Shown: positions 1 to 12,044, numbered from the stretch's first letter. The stretch is DNA of 64,000 nucleotides from Candidatus Aenigmatarchaeota archaeon (GCA_016932735.1 JAFGCI010000002.1:124001-188000), one strand, 5' to 3'. Notes: generated from the letters alone by a model not told the origin. Translations and numbers: made by a program.

Positions 1-3000
1 AATTCTCCATTTCGAAGTCTGCGAGAGAACCGCCACTGCTGCATCCCTCATCAACGAATCTTATATCGCCGAAATCCGCCTGCATATCCGAATCGTATGT
101 AAGGTTTATGTATGCGGGAAAGTTGGTCAATGTATCCGAGCCGGGATTGGTTATCGTTATATTCTTGCATTTGACGAGGTAGGGGGTGTACCATCTTTCC
201 GTCAGTGTCAATGTATAATTCGAATCCGCGAACTGGCATGTCGTGGAATTGCATGCATAGCAGTTCCATACATAATAGCCGTTGGGAATGCTTTCACTGA
301 AGCTGACAATGCTGTTGTTTGTTGCAGTTGAATTGGTTGTCCGGAGCGCCCATGAGCCTGTGAAATTCCCGTAAAGGGATATACTGACTAATGAACCGAG
401 AAGATTCGACTTGCATTGGAACTGGTGTCCGCCTTCTGTATGGCTGCTGTCATCTGCAGGCGACACAAGCGAAACTCCGTAAATGTCAAGATATTCCGTA
501 TCGGAATATGCAGCACCCTCATAGGTCATGTTGGCCCAGAAGGGTATGTTGTCGCCGATATAGTTTGCTATCAGGTCGTATCCAAAGTACCCCGTCGCAT
601 TGCTCTGCAGTATTATAAGGCTGTCATAATCAAGCTCGCTAGCTGCCGGTGTTGAAGAGCCGGAAAGGCTGACATATTCGACTCTTATCCTACCGTCTCC
701 GCCTGTTCCGTTGCCCTGATACTGGATGCCGGGCCATCCCTGCGCAAACACCTTGTTGGTTCCAAGGTTTGCATAATAGCTCTTGATGAGTATGCTTCCT
801 CCGGCGCCTGAGCCTCCCTCTTGTCCAGATCCTCCCTGAAGTCCCACCGTGCCGTTGGCCTGGATGTATCCATCAACCGTCAGGTTGTATGCGGCAATAA
901 ATATGATTCCTCCGCCGTATCCTCCTCCGCCTCCATAACGTCCCGCACCATCATTGTCATGTCCGCCCGCTCCGCCTCCGCCGCCTAGATATAATTTGCT
1001 CAAATCAGCGACTCCGTAGCTGAAGCCGCCGTAGCCGTGCCTTTCCTCATTGCATGCATAAGGCCATGTTCCTCCTTTAGTGCCGTCGGTTCCGTAACCA
1101 CCGCCACCGCCACCGCCCTGACATGTATCTACACCATTGCCTCCATCAACATATCCGCCGCCTCCGGCTCCCTCGGAACCTGTCTGGCTTTTTGTGTCAA
1201 GTCCTCCGAATGTTCCCTCGCCTACATTCTTCCACTGGTCAGCACAGGTTCCTGACACAGTGGCGTTGGTGGCTCCCTTGTAACCTGTACCCGTGACGTT
1301 TACCATACCGCCCGACTGTATATGAACTTCTCTTCCCCTGAAAGCTACTATTCCTCCTCTTTGTCCGTCCCATCTGTTTGCAGATATCTTTCCGCCTGAT
1401 AATACGGTCAAGTTGAGGTAATTTGGAACTTTTACAACCTGGCTTACATTAATTCCTCCAATTTCATAGCTGTTTTCGAGGGGCTCCGTGAATGTCAGCG
1501 TCCCGCTGCCCTTGCTCTCTACATATTTGAATTCGTAAGTTCCTGCGTTGACGCCCGTCATCTGTATAATCAGCGCCTCATCGCCTATATCAAAAGCTCC
1601 GGATGTGGCGAGATATATCGTTGTTTCGCCAGCCGCCATATCAGAAGTCGGTATTACGTAATCGTTGACTACCATCGTTGATGAAATGATAATATTGCCA
1701 TCATTGCCCGTTCCGAACAATGTATTATTAGTCAGTTCTGTCCCGTTCTGATAAAGGCTTACATACTGCGCATCCAGGGGGCTGTTGTCGTTGGTTACAT
1801 AACCGTAAGCCAAGATATCGTCGCCCCAATTGGCTGTGGAAACATTCAGATTCAGGTTGATATGCGGTTCCGCATTAAGGGTGTAATTATTAGGCGCAAA
1901 ATCGCATACCCCCAAGATATCACATGCGTAGCAGTTCCATATGTATGTGGCCTCATTCAAATCGACTGTGAAGTTGACATTGTCCCCGTTTGTCGCTGTG
2001 CTGTTGGTCTGGTTGAGAGCCCAAGAACCGGTGAAGTTTCCGTATAAGGATACATTGCTCAGGGTATTTGCCATATCAGCATTGCATATGAATTCCATGG
2101 TGGTCGGCTCTACCTGCGCCATGTCCCCGGGAGAAATAAGAACTATTCCCGACTTCTCTTCTTCATCATAATAGAGGCATGTCTGCGGATAACTTGTTGC
2201 GTAAGGGCGCACTGAAACGTCGTCTATCTGAACGGCGTGCTCTGGCCTTAATCCGTATATGGTGAAATGAGGAGCAGTTCCAAGCGATGAGTAGCTTATG
2301 CGCGAGGTGGTGCCTTCATAGATATTCACGGTATTGGCTTTTCTTAAGAATGTATTGCTGAACCAGCCGCAGCAGCTTCCCGAGTATCCTGTCCAGCTTC
2401 CATCGTACTTGAGGGAATCACTGCCTCCGACATATTGCCTTAAGTCATACTCTGTAGTTCCGTAGCCCTGGCTGAGATACCAGTAGTCGGTTGTGTTTGT
2501 CATCTGGAAAATACCGTTCATTCCATAATATTGAGCAAAACCGTATCTGTAGGTAAAGTTAATGTCATCCGCCTTGAACTCCTGCGGATAATAATGCCAC
2601 CCAGGGTCATTGTTGGGCTGGTTTGACTTCATATAACCTGCGCTGCATGTGGGCTCATATTCATCCCAGTACCAGTCGGAGCAGTCGTTGTCGCTGAAGT
2701 CGTCGCGGAAAAGGTAGCATATGTCGTTTGTCGAGTCATACTCCCAGCACACTTCATCATATCCGGGGTCTCCTGCGTCAGAGTTTCCATAATAGATATA
2801 TAATGGGTGCGTAGTGCTTGCGGAGAGATTTATCAGGACCCATATATCGGTTTCCGTATCATTGCAGTCGGAGCCGTTCGACCATTCGAACTCCGTGGTC
2901 TGGTTGGCTATCCTCAGGTCGCTGCAGTCCGGCTGAAGCTTGCCTTCGGCAACCAAGGTCTGGGTATCCAGTTCTATAAGCTGCGGCCAGTAGTACAATG

Positions 3001-6000
3001 TCTTTCCCGAAGTCTCAGTTATGTTGACGGGCATCCTGTATTTGAATGAATCGTTCCACCAGTCGTCGGCTATTCCGTTGATGGTGAAATTCCCCGGCGC
3101 GAACCGGCAATCGTCTGTAGAGTTGCATGCATAGCAGTTCCAGATGTAAGTGAAATCTTCGCCGACGCTTTTCGAAAATGAGACTTCTTCACCATTGCCT
3201 GCCGTGCTGTTCGTAATCTGCCTTGCCCAGGTTCCGGTGAAATTCCCATACAGGGATATGTTGCTTAACGTTCCGGAAAGGTTTGCCTTGCACCAGAAAT
3301 CAACATACCCTTCCGGCATTCTGGCGTTATCCGATGGTGCGAGAAGTTCCACGATGCCGTCCTGCTCTGCTCCGACATAGACAAAGTCAGCCTGATTGGC
3401 AACGACCTGATATGACATATTAATCCAGTCGGCGGTTCTTGTCGTGTTTGAAATTCTAAGCTCGTCTATGATGCCGTCAAAATAATTCTGATCCCCCGCT
3501 GCATATCTTCCCAGATAACAGCTGGAAGTTATGCTTGAAGGAGCGCTGGCTGATCCGGTTGCATTTTGCTCTCCGTCAACATATGCGTAATAAGTTGAAC
3601 CTGACCATGACAAAACGTAATGATGCATCTCATCCGGCGGGACTGTGTATCCGACATCTATTGTAGCGCTGCTGCCAAGGCCCACACCTAAGACCCCGCT
3701 CGATTCATATAAATAAATCCTGTTGTTATCGCTTCCTGACCTGTGGCAGAAGAAATAACCTCTTCCACTACCGTCAGCTGCATCCATATTTCCCCATAAT
3801 TCTACTGTTCCCGCGCCTGTCAGCATTCCTGAAGTTCCGAAACTCACGTTGTTTTTTAATGTATCGTCAAAATCATCGGCACCGTCTATCTTCCCGGCAG
3901 CGCTGCCCTGAATGTTAACGCTCTTTGCTATTTCATCATTTCCATATTGTGTGGAATCGTAATGCGTTCCAGACGTCTCGTTAAGATGCTGGACGACCAC
4001 ATAATCCTTGTTCCAGACTCCTTCGGGGCTGGAAGCGGAGCTTGCTCCGCTGTTCCCGTAATAAACGGATATTGTCGTTCCCGTTGAAGGTATTGACGGA
4101 ACCTCTACCCATACATCCGCATAGGACGACGAATAGTATTTCTCAACTTCGTAATCAAGCTCTGTTCCCTCATCATTGCACTTCATGTCAACGAATCTTA
4201 TGTCACCAAAATCTGACTTCATATCGGAATCGTAGGTGATATTAACATAGATAGGGAAGTTAGCCAGTGTTGTTGTGCCTGCATTAGTGATGTCAATGTC
4301 CCTGCATTTAGAATATGAGGAATCCCACCACGTGCCGGGTTTGCTTTCTTCGGAACCGAAACTCACAAAGTCATCCTGGTTTTTTACCATCTGATAGCTC
4401 TGGTTTATCCAGTCTACCGTCCTGGCTGTGCTTGAAATCCTTACTTCGTCGACGATGTCGTTCGCAAAAGGACGCCCGCTGAAATCTATTTCATTCCCTA
4501 TCACTATCCTGTCTGGATACGTATCCCATGTGTAGGAAGTGCTGCTCGTTTTCTGGACGCCGTCGAAAACAACTCTCGTGGTTGTCCCATCGTAAGTTAT
4601 GGCTGCGTGATGCCAGTTCCCGTCCTGATATGCCGCACTGCTTTGTCCTGTGTTCCAGTCAGATGAATATCCCAAAACGTAGATGAATGTGCTGCCGACG
4701 CACAATTCGAGCTGGAAGTTTTTTCCGGTCCTGTCGTCTCCGAAACCTCCCAGAGATTCATAATTGCAGGTAAGGTCATCTATATTGAACCAGGCGGAGA
4801 ATGTTTTACTGACGGCGCCGTCGGGAAGGTTGCTTGGGTATTCCTGATAAAGATAATTGGCGCCGCCTCCATGTTTTGCACCTCCGCCTATTACGCCTGA
4901 AACGTCTATATCAAAGCCGTTGTTTATTAGGTTATTGTTATTGGTTGTCGAGTCGTAAAGGTCTCCTGCGCTTTCTGAAAGATGATTCACTGACTTATAA
5001 TAAGAGTCCCATACCCCCGTCTTATTCTCAGCAGTAGATGCATATGAATTGCCATAATAGACCGATATTGTTGTTCCTGCAGAAGTTAGGGACGGTATTC
5101 TGACCCATGTGTGAGCGTTTCCGGAGGCAGTGTAATTCTCGATTTCGTAATCCATCAGAGAGCCTCCGCCGTTGCAGCTCGCATTGACAAACCTTACATC
5201 GTCAAAATCTGACTGCATTTCAGATTCATAAGAAAGGTTTATGTAAGCGGGGAAGTTTGTGAAGGTTGAAGCGCCTTCATTGCTTATTGTTATGTTTTTG
5301 CATCTTCTGAAACTCGAATCCCACCACAAGGTTCCCAGAGTTTCATATGCGGTTTCATTTTCTTCTTCGCTCTGGTTGAGGACGTATGTGTAAGGCTCCA
5401 TTGTCTTTATGCTGCTGAGGGCATTGAATGCGTTTATTCTGGAGATGTTTATGTAATGGGTTTCGTTGATTTGATATTGGACGGGAAGGCCGGTTGATGC
5501 AAGCCTGTATTTCATTTCAGTCTGGTTTAATGTCTGATTCTCGAGCAGAAGGGCCGCAGTAGACGATACAAACGGAACGGAGAATGAAGTTCCGGACACT
5601 GAGACTGTTTGACCGTTTATTGTCATAGTCTCTATGCCCTCTCCTGTTGAGAGGACGTCGGTCCAATAATTAATATTCGCGAATGATGACGGAAGGTCTG
5701 ACTTATCTGTCGATGAGACGCTGATAACATTTGATGCGCAGGCGGGTGCCTTCATTGATGTGGAATAGTCGTTTCCTGTTGCAGCTATCACTATTGAATT
5801 CCCGGATGCAATATTTGCAAGGTCTGAGACGGGATTGGAATCGCAGTAGCCGTCGTAAAGTCCTGAACCGATTGAGAACGAGATTATTGAAGCGTTCTGG
5901 TCCATGCAGTACTGGATTCCGGCGAGGACGTCTGATTCGTAACCGATTCCATTCTGGTCTATGACCTTGACTGAGATTATGGATGCTCCGGGAGAGGATT

Positions 6001-8095
6001 GACCGATTATGTAGGAGACCTGAGTTCCGTGTCCGTGGTCGTCCATCGGGTCATCGTCATCGTTTATGAAATCATATCCGTGGGAATATGAGCTGATTGT
6101 ATTGTAGTCTGTTCCCGTATCTAATATGCATATAAAAACTCCTGAGCCCGAAAGATTGTATGGAGAGGACTGGATTTCATCAATTTTCATTATCTGTATA
6201 GATTCGTTTGTCAGGAGAGAGACGGGCTGGTCTTCGTAAACCATTTCCACTTCAGGGTCTTCTAATTGCATTGAAAGGTCTTCAAGTGTGAGGAATTCTT
6301 CTTTCTTGTATTTGTCCTTTAGTTTTGTTTCGTCCTTTTCTTTCTGGGCTTCTATGACTTGTTTTTCTTTTAGCTTTTCAAGCTCTTCCTTTGTCTTTAT
6401 TTCAACTGACTTGTAACCGTCTTTTGTTTTTATTATGAAGCGCTTTTTTCCTTCGCTGATTGCGTTCTTGGTCTGGTCTGTAAGCTTTGTTGACTGCTCA
6501 ATTAATAATTGGTAATCGATTGTGATATTGGTTTCGTTGAGAATCATGCAGGTTTCATTGTCGTCTATCAATCCGTTGCAGTCATCATCAAGATAATTGC
6601 ATATTTCTTCAATTGGATATACGGCCCCCTCGCATTCCGACCAGTTGTTGGTTCCGTTAATGTTTACACATATCTGTATTCCGAATTCGCAGGCGCCTTC
6701 GTCGGTAAGGCCGCATGAAGTGGTCACTCCCTCCTCGCATATCTGTTCGCATGCATCTTCGTCTATGATTCCGTTGCAGTTGTTGTCCATCTGGTCGCAG
6801 AGCTCCTCCGCTCCGGGATGAACTAATGGATTGTTCGGATTGCAATCAAGATAATCCGGATAGTTGTCCTTGTCCGAATCAATGTGCTGTTTTGTTATGG
6901 TTATGATTGATGAATTGGAATGGATAACCGTTCCGTCTGAAATTATCTGTACAGTGAATTCGAAAGTCCCTTCCTCTATTTCAAAGTTAAAGTTAGAAGG
7001 GTTAAACTGAACCGTCTTGAACTGTCCTGTCATGTATTCGTGTCCGAAGCCTTCCTGTTCAAGACAATAGTCCGAAAGGACAGTGATTGTCTGGTTTTCT
7101 GTTTCCAGTGTTATGATCTCGCTGGCATCGACCAATTCTGCCGCGAATGTCATCGACTGTTCATCGAATTCAGGATAGATATCATGGATTGAGAGAGTCG
7201 ATGGACTGGATTTTGATATCGTGACAGAGAATGATGTAGCGTCTATAAGAAACGGCTCTGATAATGTTGTGGCTCTTTGCTCAGTTGTCTGATTAATTGT
7301 CTGATTGATCTCAACTGTGATATTATATGGGATTGTCTGATTAATGGTCTCGTTTACTGTCACATTCATGGTCTGGTTTGTGGTGATTTCCTGGATTATT
7401 GTATGATTGATAGTCTGGTTTATTTCCTGGATTATTTCACGAGTAATCTCTTCAGTGACTTCTTCTGTTATCTCCTGAGTTATGTTTTCTGTGGTGTTTG
7501 TTTCATTATTAAAAATTGGAACCGTTATGTTCCTTGTTATTTTTCTGGTCACGTTCTCTGTGATATTGATTGTCTGATTGATTGTTACGTTGATTGGAAT
7601 GATGGCAGATATGTTCTCCGTGACGTTGACTGTCACGTTTCTGGTTACATTGATGAATGTGACATTGTAAAGGGTAATAGTCTCGTTCGTTGTCTGGTTT
7701 ATCTCTTCGGTCGTGTTTACGTAAGTAACGTTTATTGTATGGTTGTATATGGAAACATTGAGGAGTACATTGACGTCAGGGCATTCCTTTCCCTTTCCTA
7801 CAAGACCGAATCCTTCATCGTTTGTGGAAACCCAGTCCTCATCTTTGAGCTTTTCATAAAGATTCAGTGAAGAGCCATGGTCACCGAGAATAGCTACAAT
7901 CTCTGTATCGTAGGGAAGAAGTTCTCCTTCATAGAAATCAATTGTTATGAAGGGCAACTGCTCTGCAGCTTCCTGTTGCAGGATACCCAAAGAAATCATT
8001 CCGGTGAGTATAGGCTCATTGGTTGCATAAAGCAGAACCAAAAGTAGCACTATTACAACTCCTGCCTGGGCCCATCTTCTAACTCCCCCTTCCAA
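1..8095 (-). CDS. Giant secreted subtilisin-like (S8) surface protease with DUF2341/LamG repeats, C-terminus outside window
   Basis: The reading frame stays open from 8095 to the left edge, about 2,698 residues, so the C-terminus is missing. I place the start at TTG 8095 because an AAGGTG ribosome binding site lies five bases upstream and a membrane segment ([11 protein letters not shown]) follows within 25 residues. Domains in order: an Asn/Thr-rich N-x-T stretch (about 60-250), a MopE-type calcium/metal motif with DNNCNG and DDDCNG repeats (about 405-530), a charged linker, then the S8 catalytic domain (about 640-880) with D659 (ILDTGTD), H689 (HGHGT), the oxyanion Asn in AATGND, and S837 (SGTSFSVP). 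After it come DUF2341 modules alternating with LamG-like folds (from about 920 and 1250), a third DUF2341-like module near 1680, Ig-like repeats ending in YIWNCYACN, and a Gly-rich region (about 2150-2480). The last residues begin another DUF2341. It is probably exported, glycosylated and cell-attached. The domain calls are firm; the substrate is unknown. Confidence 0.88.
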   Translation of the reverse strand, partial: MEGGVRRWAQAGVVIVLLLVLLYATNEPILTGMISLGILQQEAAEQLPFITIDFYEGELLPYDTEIVAILGDHGSSLNLYEKLKDEDWVSTNDEGFGLVGKGKECPDVNVLLNVSIYNHTINVTYVNTTEEINQTTNETITLYNVTFINVTRNVTVNVTENISAIIPINVTINQTINITENVTRKITRNITVPIFNNETNTTENITQEITEEVTEEITREIIQEINQTINHTIIQEITTNQTMNVTVNETINQTIPYNITVEINQTINQTTEQRATTLSEPFLIDATSFSVTISKSSPSTLSIHDIYPEFDEQSMTFAAELVDASEIITLETENQTITVLSDYCLEQEGFGHEYMTGQFKTVQFNPSNFNFEIEEGTFEFTVQIISDGTVIHSNSSIITITKQHIDSDKDNYPDYLDCNPNNPLVHPGAEELCDQMDNNCNGIIDEDACEQICEEGVTTSCGLTDEGACEFGIQICVNINGTNNWSECEGAVYPIEEICNYLDDDCNGLIDDNETCMILNETNITIDYQLLIEQSTKLTDQTKNAISEGKKRFIIKTKDGYKSVEIKTKEELEKLKEKQVIEAQKEKDETKLKDKYKKEEFLTLEDLSMQLEDPEVEMVYEDQPVSLLTNESIQIMKIDEIQSSPYNLSGSGVFICILDTGTDYNTISSYSHGYDFINDDDDPMDDHGHGTQVSYIIGQSSPGASIISVKVIDQNGIGYESDVLAGIQYCMDQNASIISFSIGSGLYDGYCDSNPVSDLANIASGNSIVIAATGNDYSTSMKAPACASNVISVSSTDKSDLPSSFANINYWTDVLSTGEGIETMTINGQTVSVSGTSFSVPFVSSTAALLLENQTLNQTEMKYRLASTGLPVQYQINETHYINISRINAFNALSSIKTMEPYTYVLNQSEEENETAYETLGTLWWDSSFRRCKNITISNEGASTFTNFPAYINLSYESEMQSDFDDVRFVNASCNGGGSLMDYEIENYTASGNAHTWVRIPSLTSAGTTISVYYGNSYASTAENKTGVWDSYYKSVNHLSESAGDLYDSTTNNNNLINNGFDIDVSGVIGGGAKHGGGANYLYQEYPSNLPDGAVSKTFSAWFNIDDLTCNYESLGGFGDDRTGKNFQLELCVGSTFIYVLGYSSDWNTGQSSAAYQDGNWHHAAITYDGTTTRVVFDGVQKTSSTSYTWDTYPDRIVIGNEIDFSGRPFANDIVDEVRISSTARTVDWINQSYQMVKNQDDFVSFGSEESKPGTWWDSSYSKCRDIDITNAGTTTLANFPIYVNITYDSDMKSDFGDIRFVDMKCNDEGTELDYEVEKYYSSSYADVWVEVPSIPSTGTTISVYYGNSGASSASSPEGVWNKDYVVVQHLNETSGTHYDSTQYGNDEIAKSVNIQGSAAGKIDGADDFDDTLKNNVSFGTSGMLTGAGTVELWGNMDAADGSGRGYFFCHRSGSDNNRIYLYESSGVLGVGLGSSATIDVGYTVPPDEMHHYVLSWSGSTYYAYVDGEQNATGSASAPSSITSSCYLGRYAAGDQNYFDGIIDELRISNTTRTADWINMSYQVVANQADFVYVGAEQDGIVELLAPSDNARMPEGYVDFWCKANLSGTLSNISLYGNFTGTWARQITNSTAGNGEEVSFSKSVGEDFTYIWNCYACNSTDDCRFAPGNFTINGIADDWWNDSFKYRMPVNITETSGKTLYYWPQLIELDTQTLVAEGKLQPDCSDLRIANQTTEFEWSNGSDCNDTETDIWVLINLSASTTHPLYIYYGNSDAGDPGYDEVCWEYDSTNDICYLFRDDFSDNDCSDWYWDEYEPTCSAGYMKSNQPNNDPGWHYYPQEFKADDINFTYRYGFAQYYGMNGIFQMTNTTDYWYLSQGYGTTEYDLRQYVGGSDSLKYDGSWTGYSGSCCGWFSNTFLRKANTVNIYEGTTSRISYSSLGTAPHFTIYGLRPEHAVQIDDVSVRPYATSYPQTCLYYDEEEKSGIVLISPGDMAQVEPTTMEFICNADMANTLSNVSLYGNFTGSWALNQTNSTATNGDNVNFTVDLNEATYIWNCYACDILGVCDFAPNNYTLNAEPHINLNLNVSTANWGDDILAYGYVTNDNSPLDAQYVSLYQNGTELTNNTLFGTGNDGNIIISSTMVVNDYVIPTSDMAAGETTIYLATSGAFDIGDEALIIQMTGVNAGTYEFKYVESKGSGTLTFTEPLENSYEIGGINVSQVVKVPNYLNLTVLSGGKISANRWDGQRGGIVAFRGREVHIQSGGMVNVTGTGYKGATNATVSGTCADQWKNVGEGTFGGLDTKSQTGSEGAGGGGYVDGGNGVDTCQGGGGGGGYGTDGTKGGTWPYACNEERHGYGGFSYGVADLSKLYLGGGGGAGGHDNDGAGRYGGGGGYGGGIIFIAAYNLTVDGYIQANGTVGLQGGSGQEGGSGAGGSILIKSYYANLGTNKVFAQGWPGIQYQGNGTGGDGRIRVEYVSLSGSSTPAASELDYDSLIILQSNATGYFGYDLIANYIGDNIPFWANMTYEGAAYSDTEYLDIYGVSLVSPADDSSHTEGGHQFQCKSNLLGSLVSISLYGNFTGSWALRTTNSTATNNSIVSFSESIPNGYYVWNCYACNSTTCQFADSNYTLTLTERWYTPYLVKCKNITITNPGSDTLTNFPAYINLTYDSDMQADFGDIRFVDEGCSSGGSLADFEMEN

Positions 8096-8363
8096 TGGAG
8101 CACCTTGTCCCTGATAACTAATAATTGGAGTTTAATAGATTAATAGTTACGCAATATTCCACATCAACCACTTCCGGCGACGCAGGACATAGTTACTGTG
8201 TTATAGTTAATAAAGAAGTTGAAAATTCGTTTTATGGTATGCATGCAGCTTTTCTTAGGAATTTCACCTGCTTCTTAATAAATATTTAACTCTGAAACAA
8301 TTAATACATATCCTGTTCCCAGTTCCCCGCTTTATAATGCAGACAGGGCATAGATGATAACAT
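8096..8363. promoter_or_regulatory. Divergent intergenic region between the subtilase gene and rtcA
   Basis: This AT-rich 268-bp gap separates divergent genes. For rtcA, TTTATAAT at 8331-8338 sits about 30 bases before the ATG, a spacing that fits a leaderless or very short-leader archaeal transcript. For the subtilase the AAGGTG ribosome binding site lies at 8101-8106 on the minus strand. I see no RNA gene or repeat here. Confidence 0.4.
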
Positions 8364-9413
8364 ATGATAGAGATAGACGGTTCAGTTGGAGAAGGTGGGG
8401 GCCAGATTATAAGGACAGCAAGTGCTCTATCAATCTTAACCGGAAAGCCATTTCATATTTTTAATATAAGAAAAGGACGCCAGAATCCCGGTTTAAGAAC
8501 CCAGCATCTCAAAAGCCTTCTTGCCTGCACAGAATTATGCGAGGCGAAAATAGAGAATGCGAGAATAGGCTCCAAGGATGTTATTTTTGAACCGGGAGAT
8601 TTCATCGATGGCTATACGTTGAATATCAGTATAGAAACAGCAGGTTCTATAGGTTTGTCTCTTCAGATGATGACTCCTGCAATCATCAAATCAAAAAGCA
8701 AATTCAGGGTTAATTTTGAAGGAGGTGCTGTTTTTGGTAAATATGCACCGCCTCTGCAATATATACAGCAGGTGCTGCTGCCTATATTAAGAAAAATGGG
8801 ATATGATATTTCAATAGACGTCATAAGATATGGATTTTATCCTTCCGGCGGTGCAAAGGTTATAGCAATTTTTGACCCACCCAAATCTCATCTGAAGCCA
8901 ATTGAAATGGATACAATACCTTCAATCGAGACTATAAAAGGTGTTTCGGTCGCAACGAGGGAGCTCAGGAATGCCAAAGTGGCGGAAAGAACAAGAATGG
9001 GTGCGAATGGATTGTTGGAAGAAAACGGATTCAAATCGGAAATAAAGACGGTTTATTGCGAAGCAAACAATACAGGATGCGGATTAGTTCTTTCAGCAAA
9101 GGCTTTTCCAATTGTCGGTATAGGGTCGGATGGTCTCGGCTCTCCGGGGCTCAAGGCGGAGTTCCTCGGAAAATATACAGCGAATACCATCGTGGATTAC
9201 ATTAAAAAGGGTTGTCCTGTCGACCCGCACCTGTCAGACCAACTTCTTATATTCATGGCTCTTGCAAAAGGCACATCGATTATAAAAACCCCGACATTAA
9301 CCGAACATGCAAAAACTAATATGGATATAATAAATAAATTCGTGGATTGCGAATTTGTTATCGAAGAAGATGATAACGGTTATATAATCTCATGTAATGG
9401 TTTCACATTATGA
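8364..9413 (+). CDS. rtcA: RNA 3'-terminal phosphate cyclase
   Basis: At 349 residues it has the usual length of RtcA, which converts RNA 3'-phosphates to 2',3'-cyclic phosphates through a covalent His-AMP. The N-terminal signature EIDGSVGEGGGQIIRTA and the Gly-rich SPGLKAEFLG segment are present. The histidine in TEHAKTNMDI near the C-terminus is in the position of the adenylylated histidine. It is transcribed alone from a probable leaderless promoter and converges on the aminotransferase gene with a gap of only five bases. The biological RNA substrate in archaea is unclear. Confidence 0.93.
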   Translation: MIEIDGSVGEGGGQIIRTASALSILTGKPFHIFNIRKGRQNPGLRTQHLKSLLACTELCEAKIENARIGSKDVIFEPGDFIDGYTLNISIETAGSIGLSLQMMTPAIIKSKSKFRVNFEGGAVFGKYAPPLQYIQQVLLPILRKMGYDISIDVIRYGFYPSGGAKVIAIFDPPKSHLKPIEMDTIPSIETIKGVSVATRELRNAKVAERTRMGANGLLEENGFKSEIKTVYCEANNTGCGLVLSAKAFPIVGIGSDGLGSPGLKAEFLGKYTANTIVDYIKKGCPVDPHLSDQLLIFMALAKGTSIIKTPTLTEHAKTNMDIINKFVDCEFVIEEDDNGYIISCNGFTL

Positions 9414-9418
9414 AACTT

Positions 9419-10252
9419 CTATAAATTTTTATACTCTTTATCACAGTATTCTCTAAATATTTTCTGCAAATGTTTTAACTTTTCAGGATTTCTGATTTCA
9501 AGCCTTTTGTTGTCAACATGACTTATCGGCATAATTCCTAAAGTTGTTCCGCTAAGTATTAGAAAATCATAGTTTTTGATTTCTTTAAGTGATATTTTTT
9601 GTTTTTTTATTTTCATAATCTGGGGAGCAATTTCAAGAATTATTTTCCTTGTAACCCCTTCAAGAACATTATCATCTGGTGGTGCTATTAAAGTATCTCC
9701 TTTAACGGCAAAGAAACTTGTCCTGGTTCCTTCAGCTATGTTGCCGTTTCTGTCAATAAGCAAGGCATCAACTGCCCCCTTTCCGGATGCTTCCCTGTAC
9801 GCGATAAAATTCAGAAGCAAGCTCTTTGTTTTAGCCGTCGGGAAAAGTCTTTCTCCTTGAAATGTGATCACCTTTACACCTTTGCTGTAGAATTTCTTTG
9901 GATAAAATGTAAGTCCCACAGGAAACAGAAACAGAATAGTTTCTGTATCCATATCGGGACCTATCAAAAGTAGACGGACTAAAGCGTTTTCGATATTATT
10001 TTTTTTGATTAGAATTCTCATCCATTCAAGTATAATTTTTTTGGAGAATCCATGCTTTATTCCTATCTTTTTAGCGGACTGGAAAAGCTTTTCTATCTCC
10101 AGTTCTGGTATAAACATATTTCCATTAACAACCTTGATATTGGAATAAACAACGAAATCGAAGAAGAATGATTTGTTATAAACTGATATGTTAGCGTCTT
10201 CTTTCCTTATGAGTTCTCCGTTTTTTATGGCGAATCCTGCTTCCATAAGCAT
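9419..10252 (-). CDS. PLP-dependent class IV aminotransferase (IlvE/PabC/D-amino acid transaminase family)
   Basis: The 277 residues match fold type IV aminotransferases. The Schiff-base lysine is expected in FPTAKTKSLLLNFIAYREA, followed by LLIDRNGNIAEGTRTSFFAV, the equivalent of the family EG-x(n)-N/F motif, and a C-terminal LSGTTLGIMPI loop. Whether it is a branched-chain aminotransferase, an aminodeoxychorismate lyase or a D-amino acid transaminase cannot be told from these motifs. AATATTTAAA about 25 bases upstream of 10252 suggests leaderless transcription. A second in-frame ATG two codons later (10246) is an alternative start. Confidence 0.82.
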   Translation of the reverse strand: MLMEAGFAIKNGELIRKEDANISVYNKSFFFDFVVYSNIKVVNGNMFIPELEIEKLFQSAKKIGIKHGFSKKIILEWMRILIKKNNIENALVRLLLIGPDMDTETILFLFPVGLTFYPKKFYSKGVKVITFQGERLFPTAKTKSLLLNFIAYREASGKGAVDALLIDRNGNIAEGTRTSFFAVKGDTLIAPPDDNVLEGVTRKIILEIAPQIMKIKKQKISLKEIKNYDFLILSGTTLGIMPISHVDNKRLEIRNPEKLKHLQKIFREYCDKEYKNL

Positions 10253-10299
10253 CTAAATCAGGAACAGATTTAAATATTAACTACATCTCTTTATGTAAG

Positions 10300-10352
10300 A
10301 TGATGAGCTCAGTCTTAGATGATGTAAAGATGATTATGACGGGCAAGCTGAT
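10300..10352 (+). ncRNA. Possible C/D box sRNA (weak candidate)
   Basis: On the plus strand ATGATGA (10300-10306) could be box C, ATGATTA (10330-10336) box C', and CTGA (10348-10351) box D, with an 11-nt guide-like spacer between C' and D. Eight of those bases complement the universal 16S stretch GCCCGTCA, but the three bases next to box D do not pair. No good D' box is visible. The candidate lies in the 166-bp gap upstream of the aminotransferase gene and downstream of the FKBP gene. Confidence 0.22.
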
Positions 10353-10418
10353 AAAATATTAGAGAGCTAGTTCTGAGAATAATTAATAGATAAATTAAAA
10401 ATAAAGGGGTTTGCGGAT

Positions 10419-12044
10419 TTATCCGCAAGATGCAGCCGTTCCCGAATCGGTTGTCGACCACCCTAAACCGGATGATGGGTTTTCGCTCGAAAGCGTCTGG
10501 GAACATTCTGCCGGTGGATTTTCAAACGCACAGCAAAGATATGTCTTGACTGTTTCCGGGTCTCTTGGATATACCTGAACAACCTTTCCGTTAATTACGA
10601 TGGTAGGAGAACCCTGTACTCCATATTCGTTGCACTCAGCTTCATTGATTTTGTAAAGCGGGTAGTAACCGCTTGCCCACGATGATTTATCCTCATAATA
10701 TTTTGTTATTTCAAATTCTTCATCGGCAACTGCCACGCAGGCGCTCAATGCCGCTGTATCCAGTCCAATCTGAACTGCGCATCCGTCATGATTTCCGTTG
10801 CCTACAAAGCATCTGAGATATTGCCAGAACTTTTCTGGCTGGTCTTTCTGAATGCAGTACTGGTATGTATTGTAGTCTATTTCTTCCTTTCCGTGCATTG
10901 CGTAATTGACGAATTTTATTTCAATATCCGCTTTGTCGCCGAACAGTTCTGCAACCGGGATTACGCCTTTCTGCATCTGAAGTCCGAAAGGACACAGGGC
11001 CATTACGAATACTTCCATTTTGGGCTTTGTCGTTTTTACTATGTCTGCATCTCCACAGATGCTTCCTGTAATAGCATCTCCTGCTCCTAAAATATTTTCG
11101 TCTTCTTCAGCCGGCTCAAACTTTGTCACATTGGTGACGGTTATTTCAAATGTAAGCGTCTTTCCGGCGAGCTCGTGATTGAAATCAAGCCACATATATG
11201 TATCGTTTGCCTCTGTTATTGTTGCATAGCCATAGAGCGTCTGTACCTGTGCTCCGATTGTAGGAGTCAGGGATATTGAGATTTTATCGCCCATTACATC
11301 AGCAACGCCGCTTCCGTAAGGATATTCCAACACGGTTCCTTGGGTAACGAGCTGCTCAATGAATACGGTATTCTCCTCTATGTTAAGTACTTTAACGGAC
11401 CATTTCATGTCAGGAAGTTTGTACTCCTTGCCTGTTTCCGCTTCTTCGTTAAATGTATATGTAAACTCTTCTTTCGAGATATTTACAATCTTATCGAATT
11501 CCTGTGTAAGTGGAATTGGAATAACCATGGTCGGATCAATTTCGCCGTATGCCTTTTCCGGAGGTATTGTTATTGTTTTGGAGGATCCTTCAGTCATGCC
11601 TTTTACGCCTTCCTCGAAACCTTCAATTACCTGTCCGGTTCCGACGACGAAAGGTATCTCACCTTCGTCAAAGACCGTTCCGTCTTGCAGGGTTCCTTTG
11701 TATTTGATTGTAACAGCATCTCCTTCTTTTATACCGTCGGATGCTGTTCCTTCTGGAACCGTCACGGGAGCAGGCATAAAAATCAAAGCAATTGCAGCTG
11801 CAACTACGATGATTATTAGAACAGTGCCCAGAATCATTCCTGTCTTTGGCATCTTTTTGTCCTTGGAAGTGTTCTTTACATTTTCCTTCTTTTCTTCCTT
11901 TGGTTTCTGATGTTTTTTATGGTGTGGGGATTCTTTCTTTACGGGCCCAACTGTCTCTTTTGGAGCCTCGGCCTTTTGTTCCTCTTTTGTGTTTTCTTCA
12001 GTTATTGGCTTTTCTTCTTTTGGCTCTTCAGCCTTGTCTGCCAT
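10419..12044 (-). CDS. Membrane-anchored FKBP peptidyl-prolyl isomerase fused to a thioredoxin/DsbA-like domain
   Basis: The 541 residues hold a charged Lys/Glu-rich cytoplasmic tail (1-68), one membrane segment (about 69-92, GMILGTVLIIIVVAAAIALIF), and a SlyD-type FKBP domain with a flap insertion (about 100-330; GDAVTIKYKGTLQDGTVFDE, VIEGFEEGVKGM). A thioredoxin-fold domain begins near 345. Its active-site loop reads ALCPFG at C351, so the second cysteine of a DsbA-like CPxC is replaced by Gly, while other cysteines (YQYC, LRCF, DGC, CCAF) are present. GAGGTGAT lies five bases before the ATG. The topology suggests an extracytoplasmic folding factor that helps exported, disulfide-containing proteins. 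The mechanism with one nucleophilic cysteine is inference. Confidence 0.85.
   Translation of the reverse strand: MADKAEEPKEEKPITEENTKEEQKAEAPKETVGPVKKESPHHKKHQKPKEEKKENVKNTSKDKKMPKTGMILGTVLIIIVVAAAIALIFMPAPVTVPEGTASDGIKEGDAVTIKYKGTLQDGTVFDEGEIPFVVGTGQVIEGFEEGVKGMTEGSSKTITIPPEKAYGEIDPTMVIPIPLTQEFDKIVNISKEEFTYTFNEEAETGKEYKLPDMKWSVKVLNIEENTVFIEQLVTQGTVLEYPYGSGVADVMGDKISISLTPTIGAQVQTLYGYATITEANDTYMWLDFNHELAGKTLTFEITVTNVTKFEPAEEDENILGAGDAITGSICGDADIVKTTKPKMEVFVMALCPFGLQMQKGVIPVAELFGDKADIEIKFVNYAMHGKEEIDYNTYQYCIQKDQPEKFWQYLRCFVGNGNHDGCAVQIGLDTAALSACVAVADEEFEITKYYEDKSSWASGYYPLYKINEAECNEYGVQGSPTIVINGKVVQVYPRDPETVKTYLCCAFENPPAECSQTLSSENPSSGLGWSTTDSGTAASCG

Noticed and set aside
7277..7870. 197-codon plus-strand open frame
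   Set aside because: It is the antisense of the Asn/Thr-rich repeat region of the subtilase gene. Its Cys/Tyr/Ile-rich translation is what the complement of N-x-T repeats produces, and it has no start context.
11359..11910. 183-codon plus-strand open frame opposite the FKBP-thioredoxin gene
   Set aside because: It is a shadow of the strongly supported FKBP gene; the Ser/Pro-rich translation is typical of such shadows.
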